From Leptospira tipperaryensis (GTDB lineage Bacteria > Spirochaetota > Leptospiria > Leptospirales > Leptospiraceae): 64,000 bases of DNA. Under the pieces are notes generated by a model. The model worked only from the letters and a program-made list of their open reading frames with translations, did no database searches and was not told the origin of the DNA. Made by a program: the position numbers and the translations under genes. Shown in pieces: positions 25,024 through 39,085 of the stretch. The first letter of the stretch is position 1. Each line of letters begins with the position of its first letter. Location of the stretch: NCBI RefSeq assembly GCF_001729245.1, contig NZ_CP015217.1:186001-250000 (forward strand), given 5' to 3'.

Positions 25024-25835
25024 GCTTAGAAAACGAAATCAAAATCAGATACGAACATTTCCTAAACTTTGTTCCAAAGGTGATGGAATTTTTAGCAGAG
25101 ACGCAGGAAGAGAGCGATCTTGGTATCGCTTACAAAGGAGAAATCGATTTAGTTACGAAAGCCGATAAAGGCTCGGAGGAAAGAATCATTTCTGAAATTG
25201 AAAGAATGTTTCCTGCGGACAGCATTCTCGGTGAAGAAGGAACCGATAAAAAAGGGACTTCGACTTTTAAGTGGATCGTCGATCCGTTAGACGGAACCGT
25301 AAATTATTCGCATCGTCTTCCGTTGTATTGTCTTTGTATCGGTTTGGAAAATCAGGAAACCAAAGAAGTTGCGATGGGGATCGTTCCATTTCCGGGCACC
25401 GGAGAAGTTTACCACGCTAGAAAAGGTTTCGGAGCGTTTAAAAATAAAAAGCAGATTCACGTTTCCAAGACGAAGGACCTAAAACAATCTCTTTTGTGTA
25501 CTGGTTTTCCTTATGATCGGGAAAAAAAGATCGATCGTCTGATGTTCTATTATAGAAATTTTTTATTGAAAACTCGAGGTGTGAGAAGAACCGGATCTGC
25601 CGGTGTGGATCTTTGTTGGACCGCGGAAGGTCGATTCGACGCATTTTGGGAAGAAGGTCTCAAACCTTGGGACGTAGCTGCTCCTTCGGTGATTCTCAAC
25701 GAAGCCGGCGGAAAGTTGTCAACCTATGATGGAAATATTTTCACACCTTATATTCCGAACTTGGTTGCGAGCAACGGAATTCTGCACGAGAAGATGTTGG
25801 ACGGAATGAGCGAATATATTCACGATTTAACTTAG
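25020..25835 (+). CDS. Inositol monophosphatase family protein (SuhB-like)
   Basis: 271 residues. Metal-binding motifs of the family are all present: GEEG, WIVDPLDGTVNYSH and the C-terminal WDVAAPSVILNEAGG, with KADKGSE earlier. It dephosphorylates inositol 1-phosphate or related sugar phosphates; some members act on 3'-phosphoadenosine phosphates. Possibly feeds phosphoinositides or glycan synthesis, given the sugar cluster next to it (inference). Confidence 0.85.
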   Translation: MSLENEIKIRYEHFLNFVPKVMEFLAETQEESDLGIAYKGEIDLVTKADKGSEERIISEIERMFPADSILGEEGTDKKGTSTFKWIVDPLDGTVNYSHRLPLYCLCIGLENQETKEVAMGIVPFPGTGEVYHARKGFGAFKNKKQIHVSKTKDLKQSLLCTGFPYDREKKIDRLMFYYRNFLLKTRGVRRTGSAGVDLCWTAEGRFDAFWEEGLKPWDVAAPSVILNEAGGKLSTYDGNIFTPYIPNLVASNGILHEKMLDGMSEYIHDLT

Positions 25836-25858
25836 AATTTGACGATAGGTTTTTATGG

Positions 25859-26013
25859 ATCGAAAAAATATATTATAAATTTATGATATTTAAAGAATAA
25901 AAAAAAGGCCCGGAAGTTCGAAAACGCAGGATATACCGTATTTTCTTCCAAATCGGACTTTAAGTCCGGTTCAAGCATTTTTTAGAAAAGATTTTGTCGG
26001 AAGTACGTCCACG
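25859..26013. repeat. Non-coding repeat, copy 1
   Basis: Begins ATCGAAAA and TATATTATAAATTTAT and ends GTACGTCCACG. It contains the hairpin CGGACTTTAAGTCCGG (16 bases, identical in both copies). Related to copy 2 at 26075, with roughly one difference in seven. No open reading frame. Confidence 0.7.
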
Positions 26014-26074
26014 AATGTAGAATCCACAAATTCAGGGGAATGGTTTAACTCTTGCTGCAAATCCTGCTTATAAA

Positions 26075-26227
26075 TCGAAAACAGTATATTATAAATTTAT
26101 AAATCTTTAAGGATGAGAAAAGACCAGAAATTCGAAAACGTAGGATATGCCTTATTTTCTTCTAAATCGGACTTTAAGTCCGGTTCGAGTACTTTTTAGA
26201 AAAAACTTTGTCGGAACTACGTCCACG
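26075..26227. repeat. Non-coding repeat, copy 2
   Basis: Direct repeat of 25859-26013, starting ATCGAAAACAGTATATT and ending CTACGTCCACG, about 40 bases before the 3' end of the glycosyltransferase gene. Together with the 60-base spacer the two copies fill most of the 430-base gap between the phosphatase and the glycan cluster. Too long and imperfect for CRISPR; may be a family of dispersed elements. Confidence 0.7.
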
Positions 26228-26266
26228 GCAAAGTTTTCATCTTAAAAAACGAATGGACTTCGCGTA

Positions 26267-27554
26267 TTAAATTCCAGCGTATTTTTTCTGAATTGTTTTA
26301 TCGATCAAACGTAGAAGTTTTTCGCGAACGACTTCCGGATTAAAATTTTGTTCGACGTAACGTTTTCCGTTCTTACCCATTTCTAAAGAATCTTTTGGAT
26401 GTCCGAGAATATAATTTAAAGTCGCCGAAAAACTTTTTTTATCCGAATAAAACAAGCCGCCGTTGCTTCTAAGACAATGTCCTTTGAGAACGTCCGATTT
26501 TCCGTTTACGAGTACCGGCTTTTCCGCCAGCCAGGCTTCCATGAGGACGATGGAAAAACTTTCCAGAGGAGAGGAATTGATCAGACAAGTGCAGTTGCGA
26601 AGAAGTTCGATCTTTCTTTTTTCTTCAACAAAACCTAAAAATTCTACATTCTGATTTTCTAATATTTTTGCGGGAATTTTGGACGCGATCTTCCCAACGA
26701 TTTTGAGTTTATGAGGAAGTTCCGAATTCTTTTTCCAATCCAAGAACCATTCCGTCATTTCCAAAAAACCTTTTCCCAAGTCCACGCGCCCAACATACAA
26801 TAAGAACGGATCTTCTTTTTCAATTTTAGAATTTTCTTTCAAGGAAAGATTTTCCGAAATCGATACGAACGCATTCTTATCCAAGTTTAGATTCATTCCC
26901 GTAACCGAATATGTGTTCGGAGTAAATCCAAGAATATTTTGAAAGACTTCTAATTCTTCCGGAGTATTGAACGAATACGAACTCAGATCTGTAAGAACTT
27001 CCTTATAGATTGGAAGATACGCCGGAGCTTCATCATGAAAGGTAGGAATGATAATCGACTTTTCCGCAACCAAAGGAGAACCAAAAACAAGAGGATAATA
27101 AAGATAACTCACAAAGAAAAAAACTTCGAATTCACTTTTTCTCGATTCGATAAACTGGATCATTTCAGGAACGTAAGGGCCTTGTTCTTCGATCCAGTGA
27201 TTTACATTTTCTCTATTTTGAAGGGAAGGTTCTTCTAAAATCTTTTTGGAAAGACGATTGAACTTATCAATATTTCTATTTTTTTCTACGGTAAACTGAA
27301 GAATCTTATACGTTCCTCCAAGAGAGGATGTCCGTTCTTCGATACAAATCGGCTTTGATAGATTGTTTCCTTCTTGTAATAGATAGTTTTCACGGATGGG
27401 AATCGAGTTTTTCCAGGAAACATAGTCAAGGCTTCGAGTTGTTAAAACTGTGATTTCAAAATCCTTCGCCAAGAGCTCGACGAATTGAAAGATCAGCTTT
27501 TCGGATCCCCCCGAAACTTGATCTGAAAAGATCGGAGAAACGATCGCTATTTTT

Positions 27555-27571
<17 letters not shown>
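26267..27571 (-). CDS. GT4-family glycosyltransferase
   Basis: 434 residues. Start region IAIVSPIFSDQVSGGSEKL is the typical Rossmann/glycine loop of GT4 enzymes; LLYVGRVDLGKGF is the linker strand and SPLESFSIVLMEAW is the EX7E donor-binding motif (both Glu retained). A middle insertion of about 100 residues is unusual. Cytoplasmic, acting on a nucleotide sugar during surface polysaccharide synthesis. Last gene of the cluster; it overlaps the next by 17 bases. Confidence 0.8.
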
Positions 27572-28600
<1,029 letters not shown>

Positions 28601-28604
<4 letters not shown>

Positions 28605-29659
28605 GCCAATATCCGTTCTTTGAAAAGAGTTTCAAAAGGAAAACGATTGTATCCTTCGATGACGGTTTTTTCAGTTTGTGAAATTTGTTCCCTGAGATTC
28701 CTTTTTTCGATGAGATTATCGATCAATGCTGCGAGCAAGGTCATGGATTCGGAAGACTTATTTTTAAAAAGAATTCCTCCGTCTTTCATCGTTTCCGGGG
28801 TTGCGCCCGCAAAATATGAAATTACTGGAATTCCGGCGCCGAATGCTTCCAATACTGGAATGTTAAATCCTTCGTGTTCGCTCATACAAACATAGAGATC
28901 CATCGAGTTTAGAAACGATTGCATCTCAGAGTCGTTTGCGTTTAATCGAATTTGGACGTGCCCCATCAGGCGTTTTTGCAATACGAGCTTCTTAAGAAAA
29001 ATATAATATTCTTCGAAAACGGGAGAAACGTTTCCACAAATCAAAAGTTGAACGTTCTGTCTGAATTTAAGAACTAATGGAAGAAGTTCTAAGAGGTCTT
29101 CCATTTTTTTATTCGGAGAAATTCTTCCGATAAAGCCGATCGTAAATTCCCTTTTGTCTTTAGGAACCGCTTCTCTGATTTTATATTTTCTCACGATCGG
29201 CAATACGAGTGGATTTTCAATTCCAAGAGATCGTAAAAATTCCGCGTTGAATTCCGAAGAGGGTAAAAACAGATCGGTTTCATTTTTGAGGGAATACAAT
29301 TCTAAAAGGGAACGTTTTTCTTCCAACTGGAGCGTGTTGTAAATTTCAGAACTTACAAAATTCTTAAAATAGGCGGCCGGCGTAAAACTCTGATATCGGA
29401 TAATTTTTTTTCCGGGAAGGTCGCGAAACCAATCCAGAGGATAACCGCACCCACCGTAGTTTAGGATGTGAACGTCTTCCCGTGTGAATTCTTCCACGAT
29501 CGGATGCACTTGGACATCGAAATTTTCTTTTGATAGATTCTTGAGACAAAGAATCGCATTCGGAATTTCTAATGTTTTTAATACGCCGGAGATTCCTTTG
29601 ATGTCGTTTCCGATTCCGTCTCCGTCCCGGAATTCTGTAACGTGCTGATAGACTTTCAT
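28601..29659 (-). CDS. GT4-family glycosyltransferase
   Basis: 352 residues. HVTEFRDGDGIGNDIKGISG is the N-terminal acceptor/donor loop, FTIGFIGRISPNKKMEDLL the linker and MSEHEGFNIPVLEAF the EX7E motif. Close in organisation to the 27555 gene. It overlaps the methyltransferase-like gene by 4 bases, so the four-gene cluster is one operon. Confidence 0.8.
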
Positions 29660-30660
29660 TTTCTAAACGATAGAATGGTAAATCCGTCTTCCGATTTTTT
29701 TTCTATTATATTCCGAAATCCTAGTTGTCTTAGATAATCTCGAATCAACGGTTCCTGGATTTTTGTGAGTCTCAGAGGCAAAAACGGAGAAGGGTAGTTC
29801 GAGTTTTCATTGGAGAATCGAAAACGAATTTCGGTGCCGGAAGAAACGCTACGACTCAAAGAGCGAAGTGCTTTTTCTATCAACCAATGTGGATGAATCG
29901 ATAAATTCTCAGATATTATAATTTTAGAATATTGTGAACAGTCTTTGGGGATGGAACCCGGTTCTTCCACGCTGATATTGGTAGTAATCGAAGTCCGAAT
30001 AAATTCCTCACAAGAATGGTTCCAAGTAACGGAATCAAACTTTGCGCCTAATTTCAAAAGTTGTTTTAAAATTTTTCCCCAACCCGGAGAAAGAACCAAA
30101 ACGTTTTCGGAAGGTTCGATCGATTCCAACAAAAACGTTTCACTTTCTTCGATCGTATCTTCGGAATAAAGATTTTCATTCGCCCAGAGAAATTCCGGCC
30201 GCACTTCTTTTCCGATCGCTTGATTCCATTCTAAAAATTCCGAATAGAAAGATTCCATTTTACGTTTGAGGTTTTGATTTTCCGAACGGATTAAAATCAA
30301 TTCGTGTAAGACGCTGTAAAAAGCACGTGTTCTGTTCTCGGAAAGTTTTTTATCAAGGAAAGAATAAAATTCAGCAAAACGGATCAATAACCATTTCAAA
30401 GGTCCGCGCACAAACCAAAGTTTTGGATTGGAGAATTTAGGAGCTGCGATTCCTTTTTCAAAAAGATGAGCTATTTCAGCGGGATCAAAATCTCTATAAC
30501 CTTCGGGGCTCGGAGGTGAGAATTTCCAATGAGTGAGTTTGTCGATATCTTCTTTTGTGGAAGGATTCTTTTTAAGTTTGGATTCTATTTCTTCCATAAT
30601 TTCCCGGACGTTGATCCGGGAATCTCTGATTTCGAATAGTTCCTGAAATTTATCTTCCAT
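29656..30660 (-). CDS. Degenerate SAM methyltransferase-like protein of glycan cluster
   Basis: 334 residues from ATG 30660; a TTG two codons upstream is the only longer start. The first half is helical with a conserved-looking FAEFYSFLDKKLSENRTRAF region; the second half has the shape of a class I methyltransferase (LVLSPGWGKILKQLLKLG in place of the SAM glycine loop, VTWNHS, and a C-terminal IIEKKSEDGFTILSFR strand pair). The glycine loop is poorly conserved, so activity is doubtful. First gene of the operon, divergent from the epimerase gene. Confidence 0.5.
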   Translation of the reverse strand: MEDKFQELFEIRDSRINVREIMEEIESKLKKNPSTKEDIDKLTHWKFSPPSPEGYRDFDPAEIAHLFEKGIAAPKFSNPKLWFVRGPLKWLLIRFAEFYSFLDKKLSENRTRAFYSVLHELILIRSENQNLKRKMESFYSEFLEWNQAIGKEVRPEFLWANENLYSEDTIEESETFLLESIEPSENVLVLSPGWGKILKQLLKLGAKFDSVTWNHSCEEFIRTSITTNISVEEPGSIPKDCSQYSKIIISENLSIHPHWLIEKALRSLSRSVSSGTEIRFRFSNENSNYPSPFLPLRLTKIQEPLIRDYLRQLGFRNIIEKKSEDGFTILSFRK

Positions 30661-30674
30661 GCGCAAAGGGTGAG

Positions 30675-31701
<1,027 letters not shown>

Positions 31702-31716
31702 GAATATCGTGAAATT

Positions 31717-32427
31717 CTAAAGAACGGATCCTTTCCACGTTTTGATTCCGCTTCCTTCGATCGGAAAAGGATCTCCCAAATATTTTGGGTTTGTCTTAAA
31801 TAAATTCATATCCACCCAAGCCAAGGTTCTGGCAAAAAATTCCCGAAAACGACTGAAAGGTCCGCTTGTATAAATTCTTCTATCAGCTTCAAAGGCTTGA
31901 AACTTAAGTCCGATTTTGTTTGCAAGAAACGCGGCTCTTGGTTGGTAGATTCTCTGACTTACAAAGATCAGATCCTTGACTTGAAAGATTTCTTTTGCAC
32001 GAACCAATGTGTCTAACGTTCGAAAGCCTGCGTGGTCGACGAATATATCTCTTTCATTTACTTCGTTTTTAAGAATGTAGAGAAGCATCGGTTTTACTTC
32101 GTTATAATAGATCGAACCGTTATCGCCTGAGAGAAGAATCTTACGAACCTTTCCTTGGTGATACAATTCCAACGCGCAATCCAATCGATCTTTCAAAACC
32201 GGAGACGGTTCGTTTTTGTAAACCGACGCGCCGGGTACAACGGCAACGGTCGCGGATCTTGCGGATCTGTGATTTTGGAATTTTTCTGTGTGAAGATATA
32301 ATTCTTCAAAACTGAAATCGATTGCGATCGGGGCGGCGATGAGAAGGAACAGAATAAATCCGGACCAGACATAAAATTTAGGGTTTTTAAAGAATTTTAA
32401 GCGAAACACCGAGTTGTAATCCGTCAA
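31717..32427 (-). CDS. SanA/DUF218-family membrane protein
   Basis: 236 residues. An N-terminal membrane segment (VWSGFILFLLIAAPIAIDF) anchors a DUF218 domain: VVPGASVYKNEPSPVL, ILLSGDNGSIYYNEV, FRTLDTLVRA and VSQRIYQPRAAFLA, all as in SanA, which affects envelope permeability in enterobacteria. The catalytic role of the family is unproven. Confidence 0.8.
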   Translation of the reverse strand: MTDYNSVFRLKFFKNPKFYVWSGFILFLLIAAPIAIDFSFEELYLHTEKFQNHRSARSATVAVVPGASVYKNEPSPVLKDRLDCALELYHQGKVRKILLSGDNGSIYYNEVKPMLLYILKNEVNERDIFVDHAGFRTLDTLVRAKEIFQVKDLIFVSQRIYQPRAAFLANKIGLKFQAFEADRRIYTSGPFSRFREFFARTLAWVDMNLFKTNPKYLGDPFPIEGSGIKTWKGSVL

Positions 32428-32574
32428 AATCAGGATTGTTTTTTTAAGGGCTTACAAGCCAAATTCAAAGACAAAACCCCTTTTTTTCTTTCCACCGGAT
32501 CGGAACCGGTAAAAATTTTCGAAACAGGAAACAAACCTTTGGGCTACGGGTCTTATAATTTGAGCAAATACCTC

Positions 32575-33129
32575 ATGAATCTCCTGAATTCAATTGTCAG
32601 AATGACCGTCGCCGGTTGCTTTCTTGCGCCGGCGGTTATTTTTTCCCAAGAACTGATGGGGCTTCGCTCCGGTGCGGATTCTAATACTCCGGCCCCGGTT
32701 CGACAATTGGCGCCGATTCGCCAGCTTCGTAGTTTCGGATTGGTCTTTGGGAATGTCGATACGGTTCGAGAAAGATTTGCGCTTTCGGAACAACAACTGG
32801 ATGATATTTCGAGAATCAACGAAAAACACAAACAGGCGCATTTTCGCTGGCTTCAAAAAATTTCTCCGATTGAGATCGAACTCGAAGGGCTTTTGATGGA
32901 GCCTAACGTGGACTTAACTAAGATCAGAAAACTCTTGATTGAAATCGGAAGATATACGACCGAAATTCGAATCAATCAGATTTCTCATCGTCTTGCTATT
33001 GAAAAAATACTTACCCAGGACCAAAAGTCCAAAATCAAAGAGCCTTCTACTCGCCAAGAAAACGGATTCCCGGTGAATCTTTTTTCTGTGGAAAGAATTA
33101 TACTACCAATACAGGGAATCCTACACTGA
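32575..33129 (+). CDS. Periplasmic LTxxQ-like sensor/anti-sigma partner
   Basis: 184 residues from ATG 32575; a second ATG at 32602 is possible. The N-terminus is a hydrophobic signal (MTVAGCFLAPAVIFSQ), with VAGC as a possible lipobox. The rest is helical with FALSEQQLDDISRI and ILTQDQKSKI, resembling the LTxxQ motifs of the Spy/CnrX heavy-metal sensor family. It is followed 7 bases later by a sigma factor gene, as in cnr-type systems. Confidence 0.6.
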   Translation: MNLLNSIVRMTVAGCFLAPAVIFSQELMGLRSGADSNTPAPVRQLAPIRQLRSFGLVFGNVDTVRERFALSEQQLDDISRINEKHKQAHFRWLQKISPIEIELEGLLMEPNVDLTKIRKLLIEIGRYTTEIRINQISHRLAIEKILTQDQKSKIKEPSTRQENGFPVNLFSVERIILPIQGILH

Positions 33130-33136
33130 GGTATTC

Positions 33137-33646
33137 ATGGACCAGAAAGAATTTACCGAGCTAATCGATTCGACAAAACATATCGTGTTGTCCGCGATTA
33201 AGAAAAACTTATTCGAAGAATTTCACGACTCGATCGACGACGTCGTTCAGGAAACTTATTTCCGCGCTTACAAAAGTCTTTCCGCAAACAAGTTTCGCGG
33301 GGATTCCGCAGTCAGTACATGGCTTTATACGATCGCCAGAAACGAATCTCTGAGAATGAATCAAAAACGTTCCAGACAAACCGCGCTCGCGAGCAAGCTG
33401 AAAGAAAAAGTGATTCAAGATCATTCGATCCAAGAGAAGGAAGCCGCTTCGGCGAGTTTCACCGATTTTGAATTGAAAGATCTCTTAGCGATGTTACCGT
33501 GGAAATATAAGTCCGTGTTGAGTCTTGTAGGAGAAGGATACAAGGAACAACAGATCGCGGAGAAACTCAGTATTCCGGAAGGAACGGTCAAGTCTCGCGC
33601 GTTCCGAGGAAAGCAGATGTTAAAAAAAATATTCGTTGAGAAGTGA
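33137..33646 (+). CDS. ECF-type sigma factor
   Basis: 169 residues. Region 2: IDDVVQETYFRAYKSL and FRGDSAVSTWLYTIARNE. Region 4: LPWKYKSVLSLVGEGY and the helix-turn-helix IAEKLSIPEGTVKSR. It directs RNA polymerase to a stress promoter set. Neighbours encode a periplasmic sensor-like protein and a membrane protein, probably its regulators. Confidence 0.88.
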   Translation: MDQKEFTELIDSTKHIVLSAIKKNLFEEFHDSIDDVVQETYFRAYKSLSANKFRGDSAVSTWLYTIARNESLRMNQKRSRQTALASKLKEKVIQDHSIQEKEAASASFTDFELKDLLAMLPWKYKSVLSLVGEGYKEQQIAEKLSIPEGTVKSRAFRGKQMLKKIFVEK

Positions 33647-33665
33647 GAGATAGGATAAAGACAGT

Positions 33666-34025
33666 ATGAAATCGAACGGATTCGAAAAAGAAATTTCAGA
33701 CAGGCTCTGTAGTAAGGTTTGGAGTTCTAAAATCTGTGACGGAGTTTATAAAAAACGCAAATGGAAGATGATCCAATTGGCGTTAGTCACATTTTTATCC
33801 GCATTCTTTTCGAGTTCCATCGTTTGGCTCGCTTTTTTTGAAACGGATGAAAACAGTATCGCCCGCAATGAACTTCATTCCTGGGTTCAGGAGCAGATCC
33901 ATGGGACCACCGCAGAAGCGGAATCCAAGGCAAAGAGCACATTCTTCAATGAAGAAGAATCGACTACGATGCCCGTTTCTTTGGATGTAGATACTCTGAT
34001 CGAGGCTTCCTTAGATCGAAGATAA
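33666..34025 (+). CDS. Single-pass membrane protein, putative anti-sigma factor
   Basis: 119 residues starting 19 bases after the sigma gene. A basic cytoplasmic N-terminus of about 35 residues is followed by a membrane helix (IQLALVTFLSAFFSSSIVWLA) and a periplasmic tail of about 60 residues. Topology and position suggest an anti-sigma factor, although no zinc-binding HxxxCxxC motif is visible. Confidence 0.55.
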   Translation: MKSNGFEKEISDRLCSKVWSSKICDGVYKKRKWKMIQLALVTFLSAFFSSSIVWLAFFETDENSIARNELHSWVQEQIHGTTAEAESKAKSTFFNEEESTTMPVSLDVDTLIEASLDRR

Positions 34026-34237
34026 TTCCTAAGTCGAAAGAAATTCGATCCATGTTCGGATCGTATTGATCTCTTTTTGTATTGAAACGTAGATCGTCTT
34101 CTGAAAGTTTTAGGAATTCAAATTCCTTTTAGAAATAAAAATCGAACGTAATAGTGGAATTATAAAATTCTAATATTATAAGTGTCTCGGCTGGAGTCCG
34201 GCTCGATCCGGAAATAAAATCAAACTTGGAGAATCCA
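34026..34237. other. Intergenic region before P450 gene
   Basis: About 210 bases with a small hairpin at about 34109 (GGAATTCAAATTCC) and an AT-rich part 34140-34185 that may hold a promoter. No gene seen. Confidence 0.4.
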
Positions 34238-35623
34238 ATGTTTTCTTTAAACTCCAGTCTTTCCCCAAAAAAAGACTTACGAAAAATCAAATCCCCTCCG
34301 GGATCTTACGGCTTCTTCGCGCTTCGTCATTTGTTTCGAATGAGAAGAGACATCATCGGATTCTTCCAAGACATGAGAAAAAAACACGGAGACGTGGTTT
34401 TGTTCGGAATTCGTAAAACGAGAATCTTTATGATTCAGAGTCCGGAAGACATCCGTCACGTTCTGCAAGAAAATAGCGGGAACTATCACAAGAGCGTCTT
34501 TTATATCGAGCTCAAAAGAATTCTGGGAAAGGGACTTCTCACATCGGAAGGCGATTTCTGGAAAAAACAAAGAAGGCTGATTCAACCCGCGTTTCATCGT
34601 CAGAGAATATCAGAATTTACTCATATAATGGCGGAGGAAACCCAAAACATATTTCGAGAATGGGAATCCAGACAAAAAGAACGAACGCTCAGAGTCGATC
34701 TTTCCGAAGAAATGATGAGACTTACCTTTGCGATCGTGGGCAAGACCTTGTTTCGCTCCGACGTAAAAGAATATTCCGAGATCATCGCAAAGAACGTGGA
34801 GATCGCGATGCAGGAAGTCACTAAACGTTTGACGATGGTTTTTCCTCCTCCGGTTCATTGGCCTCTTCCTGGAAACAGAAGACTGAGAAATTCGATCCAA
34901 TCCATGAACGAAGTCATCTACGAATTGATCGATCAGAGAAGAAAAAATCCTTCGAACGATTTGATCAGCATGCTCTTGGAAATTCAAGACGAAGAAACCG
35001 GTGAAAAGATGAGCGTCGAACAGGTTCGAGACGAAGCGATTACACTTCTTCTCGCAGGACATGAAACTACTGCGAATGCACTGACATGGGCGTTTCATCT
35101 TTTATCCAACCACCCGGAAGTTTTTTCCAAACTCAAAGCGGAAGCGAAGAACGTCTTGGGAGACAAAACTCCTTCTTTAGAAGACGTCGGTTCCTTGACT
35201 TATTCGAGAATGGTTTTAGAAGAATCGATGCGTCTTTTTCCACCGGCCTGGACCGTAGAACGATCCGCCTTGGGTTGGGACGAGGTCGGGGGTTTTGAAG
35301 TTCCTCCGGGAACGAACGTTTCGATTTGTATCTACACGATTCACAGAGATCCGCGTTTCTGGAAAGAGCCTGAAAAGTTTTGGCCGGAAAGATTCTCCGA
35401 AGAAAACTCAAAAGACAGGCCGAAATATGCCTACATTCCGTTTGGCGGAGGCCCGAGAATTTGTATCGGCAATGTATTTGCGATGACGGAAGGAATTCTT
35501 ATCCTGAGCATGATCGCGAGAAAATACGATTTGAAGCCGGTTCCCGGTCATAGAGTCGAAATGGAACCTTTAGTCACATTGAGACCGAAATATGGAATGT
35601 TGATGGATCTGGTTTCCACTTGA
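34238..35623 (+). CDS. Cytochrome P450
   Basis: 461 residues from ATG 34238, with TTGGAG upstream. All key motifs: I-helix oxygen-activating AGHETTANALTW, the K-helix ExxR in EESMRLFPP, the PERF motif FWPERFSEEN, and the heme ligand FGGGPRICIGN (Cys409). No N-terminal membrane anchor beyond a weakly hydrophobic start, so it is probably soluble. It resembles fatty-acid or CYP4-like hydroxylases in order of motifs; the substrate is unknown. Confidence 0.92.
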   Translation: MFSLNSSLSPKKDLRKIKSPPGSYGFFALRHLFRMRRDIIGFFQDMRKKHGDVVLFGIRKTRIFMIQSPEDIRHVLQENSGNYHKSVFYIELKRILGKGLLTSEGDFWKKQRRLIQPAFHRQRISEFTHIMAEETQNIFREWESRQKERTLRVDLSEEMMRLTFAIVGKTLFRSDVKEYSEIIAKNVEIAMQEVTKRLTMVFPPPVHWPLPGNRRLRNSIQSMNEVIYELIDQRRKNPSNDLISMLLEIQDEETGEKMSVEQVRDEAITLLLAGHETTANALTWAFHLLSNHPEVFSKLKAEAKNVLGDKTPSLEDVGSLTYSRMVLEESMRLFPPAWTVERSALGWDEVGGFEVPPGTNVSICIYTIHRDPRFWKEPEKFWPERFSEENSKDRPKYAYIPFGGGPRICIGNVFAMTEGILILSMIARKYDLKPVPGHRVEMEPLVTLRPKYGMLMDLVST

Positions 35624-35667
35624 CCTATACTTCCCCGGAATAGACTCTTTATCTGGAGTCTATTCCC

Positions 35668-36639
35668 ATGGAAAAGGAAATCCGCAAACGACTGGATCGG
35701 GTAAAGGAAAAGGGTCATCAAAGACTCACAGTACTTTTGATCCCTCATGGATTCGATAAATCATTTCATTTTCAAATATCAGTTTTTACGATCTTCTTTT
35801 TATTTAGCCTTTTGGTTTCGATCTTAGGAATCGCTGTCTTTGGAATCGTAAAATACAACAATACTAGAAAACAAATCAACGCCCTCGCGCAGGTTTACGG
35901 TAAATACTTCGACGAGTACATCGAATACTCCGAACAGTTAGAAGGAGTTCAGGATGATTTTCTGGCTCTTACCGAAAGTTTGGAAGAAATCTATTCTCTC
36001 GTTGACGGACAAAGAGACGAGATGCTCAAACTTCCGGACGAATCCGACATTGAAACGATCGCTCTCGCAGAATTAAAAACGGAAGAAGCAGCCGACAAAG
36101 ATTTGATGTTGGGAAGAAGTTATCTTTCGGAAATCTACGGTTATCGTACTGCGAGAGTTTATATGGATAAACAACGTCCTCTTATGGACAGCGTTTATGA
36201 CTTTCTCAATTCGAGATACGACGTGATGGACGCGATTCCTTTCGGGGAACCTCTTTATTCTTATAACCTAACTTCTTATTTTGGAACAAGGCGCTCGCCT
36301 ACCACGGGTTATATGGAATATCACGATGGAATCGACCTTGCAAACGTTCCGGGAACTCCAATCTACGCGACCGGTAACGGTAGAGTTCATAGAGTGATCT
36401 ATTCCAACCGTGGGTATGGAAATCATATCGTGGTTCAACACGCAAACGGTTACTTTTCACTTTTCGGCCATTGTACAAGAATCTTCGTAAAAGACGGGCA
36501 GCAGATTCGAAAAGGGAATTTGATCGCGACGGTCGGATCTACCGGAAACGTAACCGGCCCACATTTACACTACGAGGTATGGCTTGGAGAATCCAATCGT
36601 ACCGATCCAATGGAATTTCTAAAAGTTCCCGTTTATTAA
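35668..36639 (+). CDS. Membrane-anchored M23 peptidoglycan peptidase
   Basis: 323 residues. A membrane segment at about residues 32-60 (IFFLFSLLVSILGIAVFGIV) precedes a coiled coil (about 65-125), and the C-terminal LytM domain carries EYHDGIDLA (HxxxD), GNHIVVQHANG and PHLHYEVW (HxH), the complete zinc site. An exported endopeptidase acting on peptidoglycan or an activator of amidases during division. Confidence 0.85.
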   Translation: MEKEIRKRLDRVKEKGHQRLTVLLIPHGFDKSFHFQISVFTIFFLFSLLVSILGIAVFGIVKYNNTRKQINALAQVYGKYFDEYIEYSEQLEGVQDDFLALTESLEEIYSLVDGQRDEMLKLPDESDIETIALAELKTEEAADKDLMLGRSYLSEIYGYRTARVYMDKQRPLMDSVYDFLNSRYDVMDAIPFGEPLYSYNLTSYFGTRRSPTTGYMEYHDGIDLANVPGTPIYATGNGRVHRVIYSNRGYGNHIVVQHANGYFSLFGHCTRIFVKDGQQIRKGNLIATVGSTGNVTGPHLHYEVWLGESNRTDPMEFLKVPVY

Positions 36640-36657
36640 ATTCGATTCGAATTCGAT

Positions 36658-38703
<2,046 letters not shown>

Positions 38704-39031
38704 TTCGGTCCCATTTTTTCGTCGATTTCATCGTTCGTAGTCATCCATAAAATCGAATTCTTTCTCGTATCGGTTTTCTTCTGATCTTACGCTTATATCT
38801 TATTCACTGTCCTTCAGGACTTTTAAGATCCTCTTTTGAACCGTCGTTTTTCCAAAGGAGAATTCAGAGTAAGGAATCAACCCGATTCCACACTCTTTCC
38901 AAATTCCGAATTTGTAAGTTTTGTGTCTTTAAAGTAAATTGAATCCCTTCCAACAGGATTTCGCTGCTAATTGGCATTTTATTTCTTTCTAAGAATTGAT
39001 CTTATACTTTTCTAAGTTTTTTGATTGTTAG
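38704..39031. other. Intergenic region after ligA
   Basis: Part of a gap of nearly 500 bases. No convincing open reading frame; the composition is T-rich. The features I can support lie in the right half: the hairpin at 39032 and the palindrome at 39086. Confidence 0.4.
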
Positions 39032-39057
39032 AAAACCGACAAAAGTCGGTTTTGTCC
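39032..39057 (+). terminator. Hairpin terminator upstream of lipid operon
   Basis: AAAACCGAC (39032-39040) and GTCGGTTTT (39045-39053) form a 9-bp stem around AAAA, with T-rich sequence following. It can end transcription in either direction. Confidence 0.6.
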
Positions 39058-39085
39058 TTGAGTCGCGCTATGGTCTTTTGTTAAA

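Noticed and set aside
25859..26227. CRISPR array
   Set aside because: Only two copies, each about 150 bases and imperfect, and no cas genes in the window.
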